Assembly (NCBI GenBank): GCA_963402885.1 | Contig: OY727095.1 | Location: 19,473,001 to 19,537,000, forward strand | DNA: 64,000 nt | Reading direction: 5' to 3' | From: Antedon bifida | Lineage: Eukaryota; Echinodermata; Crinoidea; Comatulida; Antedonidae | Part shown: positions 43,831-55,517 of the stretch, one piece after another | How the letters are laid out: every line of letters starts with the position of its first letter | How positions within the stretch are numbered: position 1 is the first letter of the stretch | Program-made: the position numbers and the translations under genes | The notes under the pieces: model-generated | Database searches by the model: none | The model's input: only the letters and a program-made list of their open reading frames with translations | Told to the model about the DNA's origin: nothing

Positions 43831-45195
43831 TGACCACATGATTGAATCTGACCAATGACCAACCGTATTAGACCAATCGCGTCCCTTGTATAGCAACAAG
43901 AAATCTTTAACAGGACTGTTTAATAGTTCCTCTGATTGGCTGGATGATATTGAAAATAATTATTTTTTGTTCGCAATGAAAAGGTCACATTTTAACCTTT
44001 GGATAGATACCGAACACGACGATGTGGGTACTCGGGTTCGTTGACAATGTTATCGTAAAATATGGCGTGTTTGTTGATGTTTTGTTGTTTGTTTCAATGA
44101 AAATAACAATTTTGTGTTTGATGAATGATTTTATTTCTACTAAATAATGACTTTACACACATTTTTAACAATTAAAACTTTGTGAGATATTAGATAGATA
44201 TTAAAAGATGTGATTTTTAGCAAAACATTTTTTTTTTACCATGTGACCTATTTTGTACGGTTAACGTAATTTGCTTGATATTAGGTATCGCGACTTGTCA
44301 CCGATTATGCCATGCCGGGTCTCTAATGGTGTTATGCGTCCACCAAGTGCGACTGATGTAAAACCAGGCTATATTAACAAAACTTGTATTATTTTGTTTA
44401 TTATAATAATGATGATGGCCTATATTCTAGTTTGTTCTTTTTCTGAAAAAATTAATTGTATCCAAAAAATAAGTAAAGAATACAATGATGGACAATATAC
44501 TTGTTTATTAATTTATAGTAAAGAAACAATAAAATATTTCTTATTTAATTGAACATACACTTTTTTAATCATTAGGTTTTATATAAAATGTTTTTACTAC
44601 ATGAAAACTCATGGTAGCGAAATTTAATTTGGCGTTCGTGAAATAATGGTTTGTAAAAAAAAAATGATAAGTTTGCGCGGCCTCAGAGAGCGTCGTCTGC
44701 TAACACTGAGGGCCCTTTGCCCACTTTATGTTTCTCTCAACTTCCTTAAATACGAAACATATGCATCTTTGATGTTTGTAAACTTTTTTGATGCAATCTT
44801 CCCTAAAGTATAAAATACTTAGGTAAAAGTAAATATGATTGAATCACAATAAAAAATGTATCATAGCGCACATAATCACCAAAGGCAACAACATACAGGT
44901 ACTGTAGCTAATTCAGTTTACAATTTTTAAAATTTATTTGTTGTGTTTTTTGTTTTTGTAATTTATACTTTTATTTTTAATACTACTAATACTACGAATC
45001 CGTCCACCGGAGAAAAATCGTACGAAATCCGGACAGATTTGATGTGAACGCTTCTATTCTTTAACACTATACCCATTTTCTATGATTTTTTCTCCGGCCA
45101 CCGGACCGGATCCGGGCTTGATGTGAACGTAGCTTTAATAACTAAAGGATACAAATTCAAGTTAAACAAATTACTGAGAAATTTGGATGTTTGAC
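43831..45195. other. No gene; one imperfect hairpin
   Basis: CCACCGGAGAAAAATCGTA (45004) and TGATTTTTTCTCCGGCCACCGG (45083) are partly inverted, and GATGTGAACG occurs on both sides (45041, 45120). This could be a decayed MITE. The remainder is AT-rich. Confidence 0.35.
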
Positions 45196-45482
45196 TGTGT
45201 GAATTGCAGTTAGTAGGTTAATATTAAAATCCCCAGTAAGGTACTGTATGCAGTTTTGTTTTCATTATGAATAATTTCAAGAATTTTTGAAGTATTGTTA
45301 TTGAAAGAATTTACAGGTAATTCAGGGTTTCGGTATATTACAGCAAGGATTAAATATTTTGGCTGGGCTTTAATTTCAATAAAGATGGATTCACAATTGT
45401 TGGAAATAATAGAAGAAAGATCATTAGGCAATATGTATTGATGTCTCTGATCTAGATATATAGCGACACCACAGTAATTCTT
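45196..45482 (-). pseudogene. LINE endonuclease (APE) fragment
   Basis: The frame reads YCGVAIYLDQRHQYILPNDL, ESIFIEIKAQPKYLILAVIY followed by RNPELPV, then ENKTAYSTLLG; a one-base shift gives GDFNINLL. These are the GGVxxYL, ExxxxEI...YRxP and LxGDFN blocks of the apurinic-type endonuclease of CR1/Jockey-like LINEs. The RT domain is absent. It belongs to a different lineage from the LINE at 59-63 kb. Confidence 0.72.
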
Positions 45483-45665
45483 GGTGATTTTGGCAATCTT
45501 TCCACACGATCCTGTTGTTTTTAGCAGTTGCTTCGTGCTGAAGCGGAAGCTTCATGCTTCCCTATAAAACAATAAAACAATAAATGACTGATTGCATTTC
45601 ACTCTTTAATAGGTCATCTCCTCTTCTGCCCTGCTCTTTAGATCATTACTACTTATGATTTGCCT
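45470..45665 (-). repeat. Coding-like repeat, copy 2 (partner at 41255)
   Basis: Matches 41335-41520 with small indels (CTTTCCACACGATCCTG against CTTTCCACATGGTCCTG). Its left edge joins the LINE endonuclease fragment directly, suggesting that the LINE piece inserted into, or was joined to, this repeat. Confidence 0.6.
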
Positions 45666-45750
45666 CTTTTTTTGCAAATGGAGTGCTGTGAACATACTAC
45701 TACTAGTACTACTTTGCAGCAATTATAATACTTTTAATAACACATGTTAA

Positions 45751-46063
45751 AGGACAACATGATTGAGAACCATATTTTAACAACTTATTAGGGATTTACA
45801 TATGATTTCAGAATCATCGCGAGATTAAGGATATCGCCGTAAACGTACAAGAGATAGGAACCGTCACTTCAATTGCTAATTTGACCTGTATTTGGCATAA
45901 ATCTGCCAAAATGTTTTGTCTGGTATTTTGAACACTTCAATATCCAGATAGGCAAAAGAAACAATAACAAAATTGATATGATATCGTAAATCTCGCGATT
46001 GTTCTAAAATCATGTGTACATCCCTAATACATTGTTAAAATATGGTTCTCGGTTAAGTTGTCC
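45751..46063. mobile_element. 313-bp MITE flanked by TTAA
   Basis: TTAA at 45747-45750 and 46064-46067 bracket inverted ends AGGACAAC...GTTGTCC. The inverted repeat continues for about 80 bases (GAGAACCATATTTTAACAA; TATTAGGGAT; ATCGCGAGA). A TTAA duplication is typical of piggyBac and Kolobok elements. There is no coding sequence inside. Confidence 0.8.
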
Positions 46064-46649
46064 TTAACAATATTATTTTTAATTTTTACATGGTCTTTTT
46101 GGAATGTTGATTATTGAATATTCAACTGTGGTTTTATTGCCCATCATTCACAAAATATAATACATTCTTAACTACTAATTGCAAAATGTAGTAAAATAAA
46201 GTACATTATTCTTATTATTATTATATGAAGTAAAATGTTTTTAACATGTTACCTAAGATGCTGTTGCATTGTTCATTCCATTAGGATCTTTAACTTATGC
46301 AAATACTACACATTGTTTACTACAAGCATTAGACTTGGAAAGTAGGGCCCCTTAAGTTGCTTGTACGATTTACTTGTTTGCAAAGTCTGTTTGCCACAGC
46401 TTGACCATCTTAATTTTAAAATAAAATTGTATTAATTTGGTATACTCATTTTTACCTATCTTTTCAACAAGCATTGTAAAACTGTAATTTAAATAATATT
46501 TCTTCTTCACAGATAACAAAAACATTTGTTCTTGTGCACATGCATTCATTTTTCCTTTGATGTTTGCTAATTTCTTCTTTGACATACTAAAAATAAATTG
46601 AAATAGATAAAATGTAAACAATGATCGTCTTACCTTACCTTGGTAGTTG
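46064..46649. other. No assigned gene
   Basis: The minus-strand frame at 46585-46370 starts MSKKKLANIKGKMNACAQEQ; it is Lys-rich and may be an exon, but I cannot place it. Confidence 0.25.
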
Positions 46650-46933
46650 TTGCTAATGAAATTTATTTATTTACTTTTTCAACAGCTATTCCATCTTTAA
46701 TGGTGAAGTATCTGTCTATTGGCATGGCCTGTACTTTCCCTGCAATCGGCATTCTGTTAATGTTATTACAAAACATTCATATATTGTGGTGTCGTCGTCC
46801 TTGATGGCTATGTGCCCTTTCAAAAATTGCCTTTGCCTGTCCCTAAACTCACCTTTCTCAGTTGAAAGGTATCTATTAGAAAGCAGTTTAGAGATTTACA
46901 AGTTGTTTTTCGTTTAGATGTTGAAGCAGCCAT
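46650..46933 (-). pseudogene. Unknown MAASTSKRK-type gene, copy A
   Basis: The ATG at 46933 opens MAASTSKRKTTCKSLNC, then FLIDTFQLRK, followed by a strong GTGAGT donor-like sequence. Beyond it, sequence homologous to copy B continues with frameshifts (GHIAIKDDD, then GKVQAMPIDRYFTIKDGIAV). Whether GTGAGT is used as a splice site is open. The start resembles that of the gene at 24015 (MAASTSSKR). Unknown function. Confidence 0.35.
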
Positions 46934-49345
46934 GGCTTATGGGTGAATGAAGTATATGATGTCAATTGGTTTTGGCCGCATCATAATCAGAAGGAAGTAG
47001 TTGGTGTTTATTACGATCAAGATAGATATTGCTTTCTTCAATTCATAAATTCTCATACATTTTCAAAATTCTTCCTGGCTTATAGTTCATACAGTGGGAA
47101 AGCCAGTCGACAAATCGTGTCAAATTTCGACTCGGAGAGGGCGCCCTACTTTTCTAATTTAGTTCAAAATTGCTAAATTTTAGGGTGTTGGAAAAACACA
47201 ATATTTGTAAATTTAGCTGATTATCGGAAAAATATTGCTAGTGAAATAAATTCATAAATGGTTTTAATACATTGTCATGTAAAATTTAATGTATTTGAAC
47301 AAAACGATAATCTGTAATTTAACGGCAAAATCAACCAATGTCTTTTTTCCGAAATTGTACCCTAGAAAATCGTTAAAATAAAATATTTAGAAAAATTGAA
47401 CAGTCCTGAATTTAAAATCCCTGTTAGAAAAATTAATAATCTACAGAATACGATATTAAGACACAAAATTCGGTGGTTGGGATGCAGCTCCGACTATTCA
47501 AACTAAAGGTACCTCTATTTGTTCCATCGAAAACTAGCGAAACCGCCATTTTGTAAACACATCGTCATCGTGTTTATGAATTTATTTATAGCGAACGATA
47601 TACGCGATGTTTATAATTGTCCGCGTATAAGAATTCATATAAATAAATACATTCCAATACAACGTATATTATTACTTGTTTATTTATCACAATATATATT
47701 TTAGTTGAGGAATGTTTATCATAACTATTATAATAGCTTTTATACGAGTCCGAGGCCTAGCCCTATTTAGCGAGCGATTGTTCCAGGGGCGGAAAGTCAC
47801 TTAGTGACGTTGTGATCGGGCGCGTCGGGCCTAGCTAATATTAATAATATGACCTGAAATAAGCGGCTAACAAGAACTGTTATATACTTGCTTACAATTG
47901 TTTTGTTATTGATGAACAAACAAGCAATTAGATTAAATAACAAGTTATTTATTCATTTTTTTTGGTAAAAACATGTACAAACTAGGCTAGTACTACTACT
48001 ACTACTACTGTATAATACAAATTAATAGTAATACAGTATTAATAAAAAATAATATAGGCCTAACATACAATAAATATTCAATTTTTAAGGTATAACACAT
48101 GACAATAACATAATTTACAGAGTATAGTGTAGTAGGTTTGCATTCAACATAAAACATTTGTATTGTAATTCATCTAAATCCTCTGCAACATATATTTGTA
48201 ACTCAACATTTTGTTTTAAATTATTAAATTATAGTTTGGGTATGACAATGTCGGTAGGTACCGGTGTCACCTTTTTATCCCCATCACTCTCAATTTGAAG
48301 TCACAAAGACGAAGAACTCTGCATCATCAACGATTCCTGAAAGTGTAAGAAAAAATAATAAATATTATTAAATAAAAATGTTACTGTCTGGTTGTATATA
48401 TAATTATTATATGATGGCCTAAAAAGTAAAATGGGGGCTGTATTTTATTATTTAAATTACAGTATTTACTATTATTATTTATATATTCTAGGCCTACTAG
48501 TAGCCTAGCTAGGCATCTATTGATCCTCATAAATCAAATAATAAATGAAAAATAAAATAATAATATTAATACTGATTGAAAAAAGGTATTTTTTGGGGGG
48601 ATCAGATCACCAGGCTAGGCCGGCCAGGACCAATGATACTCGTAATCAGTACAACTTAACGACTAGCGAATCAGCATCAACACAGTACAACACACGTCTC
48701 GCTATCGCCTATACTGACACACGTGTCTCGCGTTGCCGAAACCACGCTCACAGCTAGAAAATGTACCTACCTTTCGAGGCCTGAGAATACACCAACAAAT
48801 TTTGAACAGGATAGAAATATATCATACTCGATTAAACTAATATTATTCTTGATAAAACAATTGATTATAATTTTTTTAATTTGTTGGGACGCACCTCCGA
48901 CTATTCAGAAAATGGACAACAAAACAGTAGTCAAATCGTACCACATTTATAACTTTCACGAGTCCCGACTTCAGTCGCCGAATGTATTGTATTAGCTTCG
49001 GTTTCTTTAAAGGAAACCGATTGGTTATCCAATTATACTTATTAGGAAATGCTTTCACCATAATAGGTAATGTTGGGCGGTTCTTAAATATTCATGAGAG
49101 CTTAAAATAAAACAGCACTTATTTGCTAGGCGACGAAAAATCGTGGTTTCAGTTTTCAACAATAGGTGGCGCTTCAAAATCGTCAATGCGGAAGTAAGTC
49201 GATTTTACACGATTTAACGGTCAAAACGCGAAGTGGCTTTCCCACTGCATAGTTCATTTTATTTATCCATACGAAAATTCATGTGACATACAATTGCTCA
49301 AAGTTAAAAGGTTAATACAATAAAATTACATAGCAACAACATTCA
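46934..49345. other. No gene; scattered repeat pieces
   Basis: At 47036-47083 a 45-base piece (TTCATAAATTCTCATACATTTTC) matches the LINE fragment at 49730-49775. GACGCACCTCCGACTATTCA (48888) and GATGCAGCTCCGACTATTCA (47480) are related. A weak minus-strand end (ESDGDKKVTPVPTDIVIPKL) near 48240-48310 might be an exon but contains a stop upstream. Confidence 0.35.
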
Positions 49346-49349
49346 ACGA

Positions 49350-49790
49350 CTTAACTACAGTTATTAAAATGTCTAATTGAGTACGGAATAAAAGAATTAA
49401 GGAAGCGTTTTGTTCTACAGCGTGTAGCCCTCAAACGCCTTCCAGATCTCAACCATTTAAAATCATTATAGAGCGGATGACTCTCATCTTTCATTATGGA
49501 AATGACCTTATCATAAATTTTGACGTTACAAACATCATCAAATCAATGATCTGTTTAGTTATTCTGCACGCCTTATTTACTAAACATTGAACATTCTTTA
49601 CTACTGAACCATATCAGACAACCATAAACTAAGACACTTTCCATTACCGACTTATAAAATAGACCTAATATTGTGTTGTCAACATTAAGCGAGTTTAATT
49701 TTCTTAAAAAGTACAATATTGCTTTTTTAAATTCATAAATTCTCATACATTTTCCAAATTCTTCCTGGCTACCTATCACAACTCTACTCG
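49350..49790 (-). pseudogene. LINE 3' fragment (C-terminal of reverse transcriptase ORF)
   Basis: Minus-strand frames give ILYFLRKLNSLNVDNTILGL, then FYKSVMESVLVYGCLIW and, after a shift, DESHPLYNDFKWLRSGRRLR and KRFLNSFIPYSIRHFN before a stop. This is the typical tail of CR1/Jockey-like ORF2 (LRxLxS...FYxSxxxSVLxYGxxxW and HPLxxxF...SGRRxxxxxxRTxRxxxSFIP). The catalytic RT blocks are missing. Confidence 0.72.
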
Positions 49791-49930
49791 ACTCACCAAC
49801 TAACTAAAATGTTAGAGGCTATTGTCTGAGTTGCCAATAAACAGACTTTATCTTGCTATCTATTTCAACTCTTAATTGACTCACCAACTAACTAAAATGT
49901 TAGAGGCTATTGTATGAGTAGCCAATATGT
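49790..49930. repeat. Short direct duplication
   Basis: GACTCACCAACTAACTAAAATG followed by TTAGAGGCTATTGT occurs twice, about 80 bases apart (49792 and 49879). Confidence 0.85.
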
Positions 49931-49989
49931 GTTGTTAAAATTGTATACCTAAACTGTTGCATGAGATGACACGGCCGTCCAAACATACT

Positions 49990-50640
49990 GCTTGATTTTA
50001 TGTGGTTAAGTGCCAGACTCAAAAACTCTCTTCTGGGGCCTCCTTGGTCAACCGCACTCTCAGCTTGTGAACACGAAGGACATCCTGTTTTTTTAGTTGA
50101 ACGTCCTTCGTTTCAACCCTCTCACGGCACCATCCCAAATGTTTGTTCTGCAGATATTAAACATACTGCTAGTGGTACTTGTAGTTACTGTTTCTCCTTC
50201 AAGCGACTGAAATATTTCCACAGCAGTTATTCCTTTGGTGCTGCAAATATTCAACATAGAAAACATTGTAAACATAAACACCAATTGACCATTGGGGTGC
50301 CGATCTGTTGCCAAAGTATCAATTTTGACTTTATGTTCCTGGAGAAAAATAAAATTAACTGCGATCCCATCTTTTATTGTAAAGAACCTGTCTACAGGCA
50401 TAGCCTGTACTTTACCAGCAATGATCATTCTACTAATGTCGTTTACATAACGTTCGTATAATGTGCTGTCGTCGTCTTTAATGGCAATGTGGCCCTTTAG
50501 AAATTGTCTGCTTCCTTTACCCGTGCCTAAACTTACATTTCTGAGTTGAAAGCTATCTATTAAATAGCAGTTAAGAGATTTGCAAGATGTTTTTCGTGTT
50601 GATGTCGATGCAGTCGTTGCTTATGAGTGAATGAAGTATA
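49990..50640 (-). pseudogene. Unknown MAASTSKRK-type gene, copy B, fused to transposase piece
   Basis: Homologous to copy A but with the ATG changed to ACG (near 50620). The frame is otherwise open: STSTRKTSCKSLNCYLIDSF, GRQFLKGHIAIKDDD-like text, RYVNDISRMIIAGKVQAMPV and FFTIKDGIAV. It then runs directly into LQEHKVKIDTLATDRHP, which is the transposase segment also present at 51.1 kb. So the two units are physically joined here. The GTAAGT after QLRN is conserved with the GTGAGT of copy A, suggesting a real exon end there. Confidence 0.4.
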
Positions 50641-50819
50641 ATTATGATATCAAAATGTATACAATTGGTTTTGGTCGCATCATAGTAAGGAGGAAGTGTT
50701 AATCCTACATCAAACGTTTTTGGGGAACCGCTTTTCGGCGGCAGTGCTTTAGTGATGCGCAGATTATAAACCAGATAAACATTAATAGTGTTATGTAGTC
50801 AGTAGTGTGAAAAATTGCT

Positions 50820-51150
50820 GATAATTAGTTTAATAAACTTTTTTTGTTTTTTTGTGTGTTTTTTATTATTGTGGATAATAGAAGTTGTGAAGATGAAATA
50901 GCCATGTGTCCTTCACAACTCCACCAAAAATGATTTACAATACATTTCTCCCAGGGTTGCAAATCCTTATTTTTCTTGGCGTCTGCAGAAATATTTTTCT
51001 CAAACTTTTGACCATATGCCATTCATCAAACTTATGTTTGATATTTCCATTGTTCTCACATTGGTTTGATGACCATGGGGTGCCGATCTGTTGCCAAAGT
51101 ATCAATTTTGACTTTATGTTCATGTTGAATTTGTTGTGTCTGGGCACACC
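50820..51150 (-). pseudogene. Fragment of a transposase-like protein with DxWHxxKS motif
   Basis: Frames: HKVKIDTLATDRHP, then IKHKFDEWHMVKSLRK, then ADAKKNKDLQPWEKCIVNHF followed by WWSCEGH. The series ATDRH...HxxDxWHxxKxxxKK...W...IxNHxWW is characteristic of a transposase-like family I know from fish and invertebrates as uncharacterised proteins; it may be Kolobok-related, but I am not certain. Two frameshifts break it. The first 40 bases duplicate 50300-50340. Confidence 0.6.
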
Positions 51151-51315
51151 ATTTGGGTAACATTGTCATCATAATAATGTACTATCACTATAATTTACAA
51201 ACCTTTAATTCATTTAGACATCTTTTGAGTCCTTCATTCTCTAGATGATGCGAGTATGGATTTCAGAGGCGGTTTTGTATTTATTATATTTATATATAGC
51301 ATTTGAGATACGTTT

Positions 51316-52072
51316 ATTCTGCCTCAGAACCTGACTTTAAGAGGAGATTCATAAACAATAAACTTGCGTTCATTGTGTGGATTTGGATGAGTTGGCTATC
51401 TTTATTATCACTACTGTATTCTTCATCATAAAAAGCTGTTTCGAAATCAGCATCATTGGGTTCGTAGTCATCATCGGTGGAAAGCTCATCATCAGAGGTT
51501 GACATGTCTGAATATGATTCATCAGATGACAATTCTTCAGGTGATTCATCAGATGACTCATCAAACTTTGTTGGACAGATTACTTTTGTAGGTGCTGTTG
51601 TCGGTGATGGAGGTAGTATTCTGATGTCTGTTCAATACCAGATATATAAGTATGTGTTCCTTTGCAATTTTCTTGAAGAATTGTTCTGGCCTCTTTTTCT
51701 TGATGTTCCATAATTGTTAATATTGTCTATAAATAAGCAAAAAAATATAACAGAATGAACAAGGTCAGTAGGCCTAGTGTAGTACAGTACATGCATGCAC
51801 TGGCGTACACTTTTATTATTGCAAGTAATAATATTATTATATTCAAATTATAGTATAATAAGTAGGCTACTACACTAGGCCTAAGCTATTAATTAGGCCT
51901 AGGAAAGTTAGATATTATTATTTATTTATTGATTTATTCTTTCTTAAATTACAGTCTCTAGTGCTAGCCCAAACCCGCTAACCTATTTGATGTTTAGCGT
52001 AGACCTTGGCGTCAGCCTCGGTCAACTTACCTCTCTTGGTCGGCGTTTTAGAAAGGCACCCCTTTCACTCAT
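51316..52072 (-). pseudogene. N-terminal exons of the same transposase-like gene (proposed)
   Basis: A short exon at 52072-52031 (MSERGAFLKRRPRE) ends at GTAAGT. After a TTTATAG acceptor (51733) the next block reads MEHQEKEARTILQENCKG, THTYISGIEQTSE, then with one frameshift PPSPTTAPTKVICPTKFDES followed by a very acidic stretch (SDESYSDMSTSDDELSTDDD) to a stop at 51316. An acidic linker followed by the ATDRH-DxWH region lying directly downstream on the same strand would fit one transposase gene from 52.07 to 50.82 kb. The link is inferred from position only. Confidence 0.4.
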
Positions 52073-52310
52073 TTTTAAAAATGTTAATGTTGTTTCCCTT
52101 AAAAAGTGTGAATGGTGAATACGTCGTGCACACGGCCACATGTGAGGAAAAGAATTTATATTTTTTGGCAATATAGGCCTAGTAGAATTACAGTAATATC
52201 GTCGAATGGAATGTTTTAGACGCATATGTACAGTAGTCTAGGTCTATAGCTATAGGCTTGTATCAATTAGGTAAGTAATGAAATCTTGACTTCTTGCCCC
52301 GACCTTACCT

Positions 52311-53230
52311 CCGATCCAAATAACAAGCCATTGTTGCCATCCGCCAAGTTGGGCAAATCCGAAAAACACTCGGCATCATGTGTTCGACCAGGCCAGCCAA
52401 CATAAATGTCTGTGAACCTGTTATTTATGAGAAAAAAACAGATTTGCTCTTCTGTACAAAATTAAATGTTATGTAGAATCCTACTAAGCCTAGCTAGTAG
52501 TAGTACTATAGTTTAGTAGCCTATAGTATAGAATACCTGAATTTATGGTCCACCACGGCTTGCAATATAATACTATACCAGCCTTTGCGATTATAGTAAT
52601 CAGCCTTGTTTTTATTTGTGCCAATTATCTGAAGGTGGGTGCCGTCTATGGCACCTCCACATTGAGGAAATCCCTTTATATCAAATCCGTTTATGACGCT
52701 ATCAAAGTAGAAAATAATTCACAATGAAATGCATTTGCCTTTTATTTGTAATTTGTATACTTACTAATGATCAATAGGCCTATAATAAAGATTCACTTTA
52801 TCAAATGGAATTGTATAGGCCTATTTGCAATTGTATTTCATACTAATTGTTTAAAATAATAATAGACCTGCCTACCTGTATTCTGTGGGTGTTCTGTGGT
52901 CTTAGATGATCAGCAAGTTGCCTGAATGTTACTCGTGACATTCTAAAATGGCTCTTGAATTGTCCATCTGAGAAATTGGTAACAACCGACATCCAAAATT
53001 CATGACCGTGGTTCCTGTTTAATGACCATATAGTACGGTCAACCCTACCTGCCCCAATTGCGGCTCCCGTAATTTACGCAGCTATCAAAGTATGCAACTG
53101 CTGGGTATGTCGCATAATATATTCTCGTCGTTTTCTACGTAATTTCCGAATAAACTGTAACTGCATATTATTAACCATTACTGCAAATTCATTGTATGCC
53201 AATTGAATGTGTAATAACACCTGACAGCAG
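52311..53230 (-). pseudogene. Harbinger (PIF) transposase gene, exon-structured, missing parts
   Basis: The first block (53230-52876) gives VDRTIWSLNRNHGHEFWMSV, FSDGQFKSHFRMSRVTFRQL and PQNTHRIQ before a GTAGG donor. The second (52702-52537) gives GFPQCGGAIDGTHLQIIGTN, then DYYNRKGWYSIILQAVVDHK, and a clean GTATTC donor. The third (52419-52311) gives YVGWPGRTHDAECFSDLP and GLLFGSE with GTAAGG. These are the N-terminal region and the D (IDGTH) and D (HDA) motifs of the DDE_4 domain. The exon normally between TFRQL...RIQ and GFPQC is absent, and nothing after the second Asp (catalytic Glu region) was found. Stops in the first block's upstream part show decay. Confidence 0.78.
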
Positions 53231-53534
53231 CAGCTCTGTAAACAGTTGACAACACTTGTTTCTTCTTGTTTTTTTGTCTTTCATTTCATGTTCGACTCCC
53301 TCACCTACTACTGGCCCTGCTGGCACTTTTGCTGAAAAATAAATTGTAAAAACGGTCAAAATGTGTATAATGTAGTCTATAGTAGGTGCCTAGCTAACAT
53401 AGGCCAAGGCCTGGCATACTCCTGGCCCAAATAATAATATTTAATTGGTAGACGCTTGCCGATGACATACGCTTTAGGCTAGACAATATGAATATTTTTT
53501 TGTAAACATTTTATAATAAATAATATAAATTGTC

Positions 53535-54205
53535 AGAATATAGTGACCTTGTTTCGATGATGGCAGACCGACCTTAAATTGTCAGACTTAAACCTGATTT
53601 CAATGTTGTATCAACATTACTATAATTTTGACGTATCAGCGATGGTAGATCGACATTAAATAGTCAGGCTTCAACCTGATTTCAACATTGCATCAACGTT
53701 AATATAGTGATGTTGTTACTACGATGGTAGATCGATCTTAAATGGTTATGCTTCAACCTGATTTCAATGTTGTATCAACGTTAATATAGTGACGTTGTTT
53801 CGACGATAGTAGATCGATCTAAATGGTCATGCTTAAACCTGATTTCAATGTTGTATCAACATTAAATAGTGATGTTGAATCAACAAAGGTAGATCGACCT
53901 TAAATTTCAACGATGTATTAACGTTAAATAGTTACGTTGTATCAACAATGGTAGATCGACCTTAAATTTTCAGATTTCAACCTTATTTCAACGTTGTAGG
54001 TTAGTGACGTTGTATCGATGAAGGTAGATCGACCATAAATTTTCAGATTCCAACCTTATTTCAACCCTGTATCAACGTTGTATCGACGATGGTAGATCTA
54101 CCATAAATTTTCAGATTCCAACCTTATTTCAACCTTGTATCAATGTTGTAGTAGTGACGTTGTATCGACAATGGTAGATCGACCTTAAATTTTCAGCGGA
54201 TTGGC
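53535..54205. repeat. ~80-86-bp satellite, about eight units
   Basis: Units carry GATGGTAGATCGACCTTAAAT, then TTTCAACCT(G/T)ATTTCAA, then TTGTATCAACGTTAATATAGTG. The left units use GTCAGACTT and the right ones TTCAGATT(C/T). Divergence between neighbours is about 10-20 percent by eye. No coding potential. Confidence 0.9.
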
Positions 54206-54708
54206 GTTAGGTTGTTGAAAGCTGTTTTGCTGTTGGGTTTGTTGTGTGTGGTTAGTTTGGTGACACATTGTTTCAGCGCCATGCTAATTTAGTCTTTAAC
54301 AGAGGTCATCATTGCTTGATGACAACATTTAGGCATAAAGCCTTAAAACACGCTCTTTCACTATGTATATTACTATTTAACATAACTAGGCCATAACAAA
54401 ACAATTTATTTATTTTGCTTAATACATTAGTAATCAAAATACTTAAAAACAGAAATAAAATATAAACAAACAATGCAGCTATAATGCACCTTAACTTACA
54501 ATATAAACATTCAGTACTGCTGAGCTTAGGCTCTGGAACAATCTGCCTTTACATATTAGTAAATGGACATTTTTAAATCACTTCTAAAAACTCACTTTTT
54601 CTGATTTGTTTTTTTTTGCTATATGGAATGGCGCTATAAACTCTGGGAAAGAAGAATAAGAAAAAAAAAAAAATAACAAGGGGTTATCCGCCAAGTGCGG
54701 ATAACCAA
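54206..54708. other. No gene seen
   Basis: AT-rich spacer between the satellite and the P-element fragment, ending in an A-run (54660-54676). Confidence 0.4.
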
Positions 54709-55517
54709 TTATACAATTATGCTTACATGTAGGTTTTTAGTTTTGCTGTGAAATCCAGATTTCTCCCAGTTGTTTCTTGTCGTCTTAATTAGATGCGGCA
54801 CATCGTTAAACAAATAGATCGTACGACTAGCATCAACTGGATTTGTGGTGTAGTATGTGATTCCATTACTACATACCTCTGCAACTGAATGCAGGTCATA
54901 GAATTTGTGATTAGGCGAAGCTCCATCAGAAACGAGGGCTCTAACATGAAAACCTATAGCTTCCATCGTATAAACTGCATCGCACATGAATAATGCACGA
55001 CTAGCAATGCCTTCTGTGGGGTAAAGCACTTGTGATTCCACGAAGCATGATAACGAGGACATGTGTTGCCAAACCAACTTTTGTCGCTCCTGAACACTTC
55101 TGTTCAAAGTCATTCAGTTCATTTGCTAAAACCTATTAACTGGCCAGATCTGACATTGTACACAAGTCCTGCCTTTACTTTCATCTCATCAATGAGCAGT
55201 GTGATGTTCTTTTGATGCGATTTAATATCCCCAGGTTCAATATTGTTGTCCGTGCAAACTCTTTCTACAAAATCCATATTGATACCGGTGGATGCGTTCG
55301 TAAAATGAGTGTAACTTTGAAGTGTTTTTGCATGTGGAAGTTTTAGAAATCCGCTGTTGCGTAATACTTCATACCCAGATGTCGACTTTGCGTGAAGTGC
55401 GATGCACCAGCGTAATATGGCTGGGTGCCACCGCATTTGTTTGTTTTTTGTAAATGATTCTTTTTGTTGTTCCCAAAGCAATAGGGAGAAATGGCGAACC
55501 GCGATGACGTCACTCAA
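54709..55517 (-). pseudogene. P-element-type transposase fragment
   Basis: The upstream frame (55517-55119) contains KNKQMRWHPAILRWCIALHA, YEVLRNSGFLKLPHAKTLQS and LLIDEMKVKAGLVYN. After a frameshift near 55130 the strand reads NELNDFEQKCSGATKVGLAT, then shifts again to CDAVYTMEAIGFHVRALVSD, GASPNHKFYDLH and DVPHLIKTTRNNWEKSG. These are the P-element/THAP9 landmarks: RWHPxxxRWCxxL, SGxLxLPxxxTLxxY, DEMxxxxGLVYxxxxG, SDGAxxNxxFF and DVPHLIKTxRN. The Asp of LIDEM and of VSDGAS are present. The N-terminal THAP domain and the C-terminal third are missing. THAP9-like host genes have the same fold, but the damage argues for a dead transposon. Confidence 0.85.

Noticed and set aside
45000..45130. 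MITE based on inverted CCGGAGAAAAATC words
   Set aside because: The inverted match is short and imperfect, and the ends and target duplication could not be defined.
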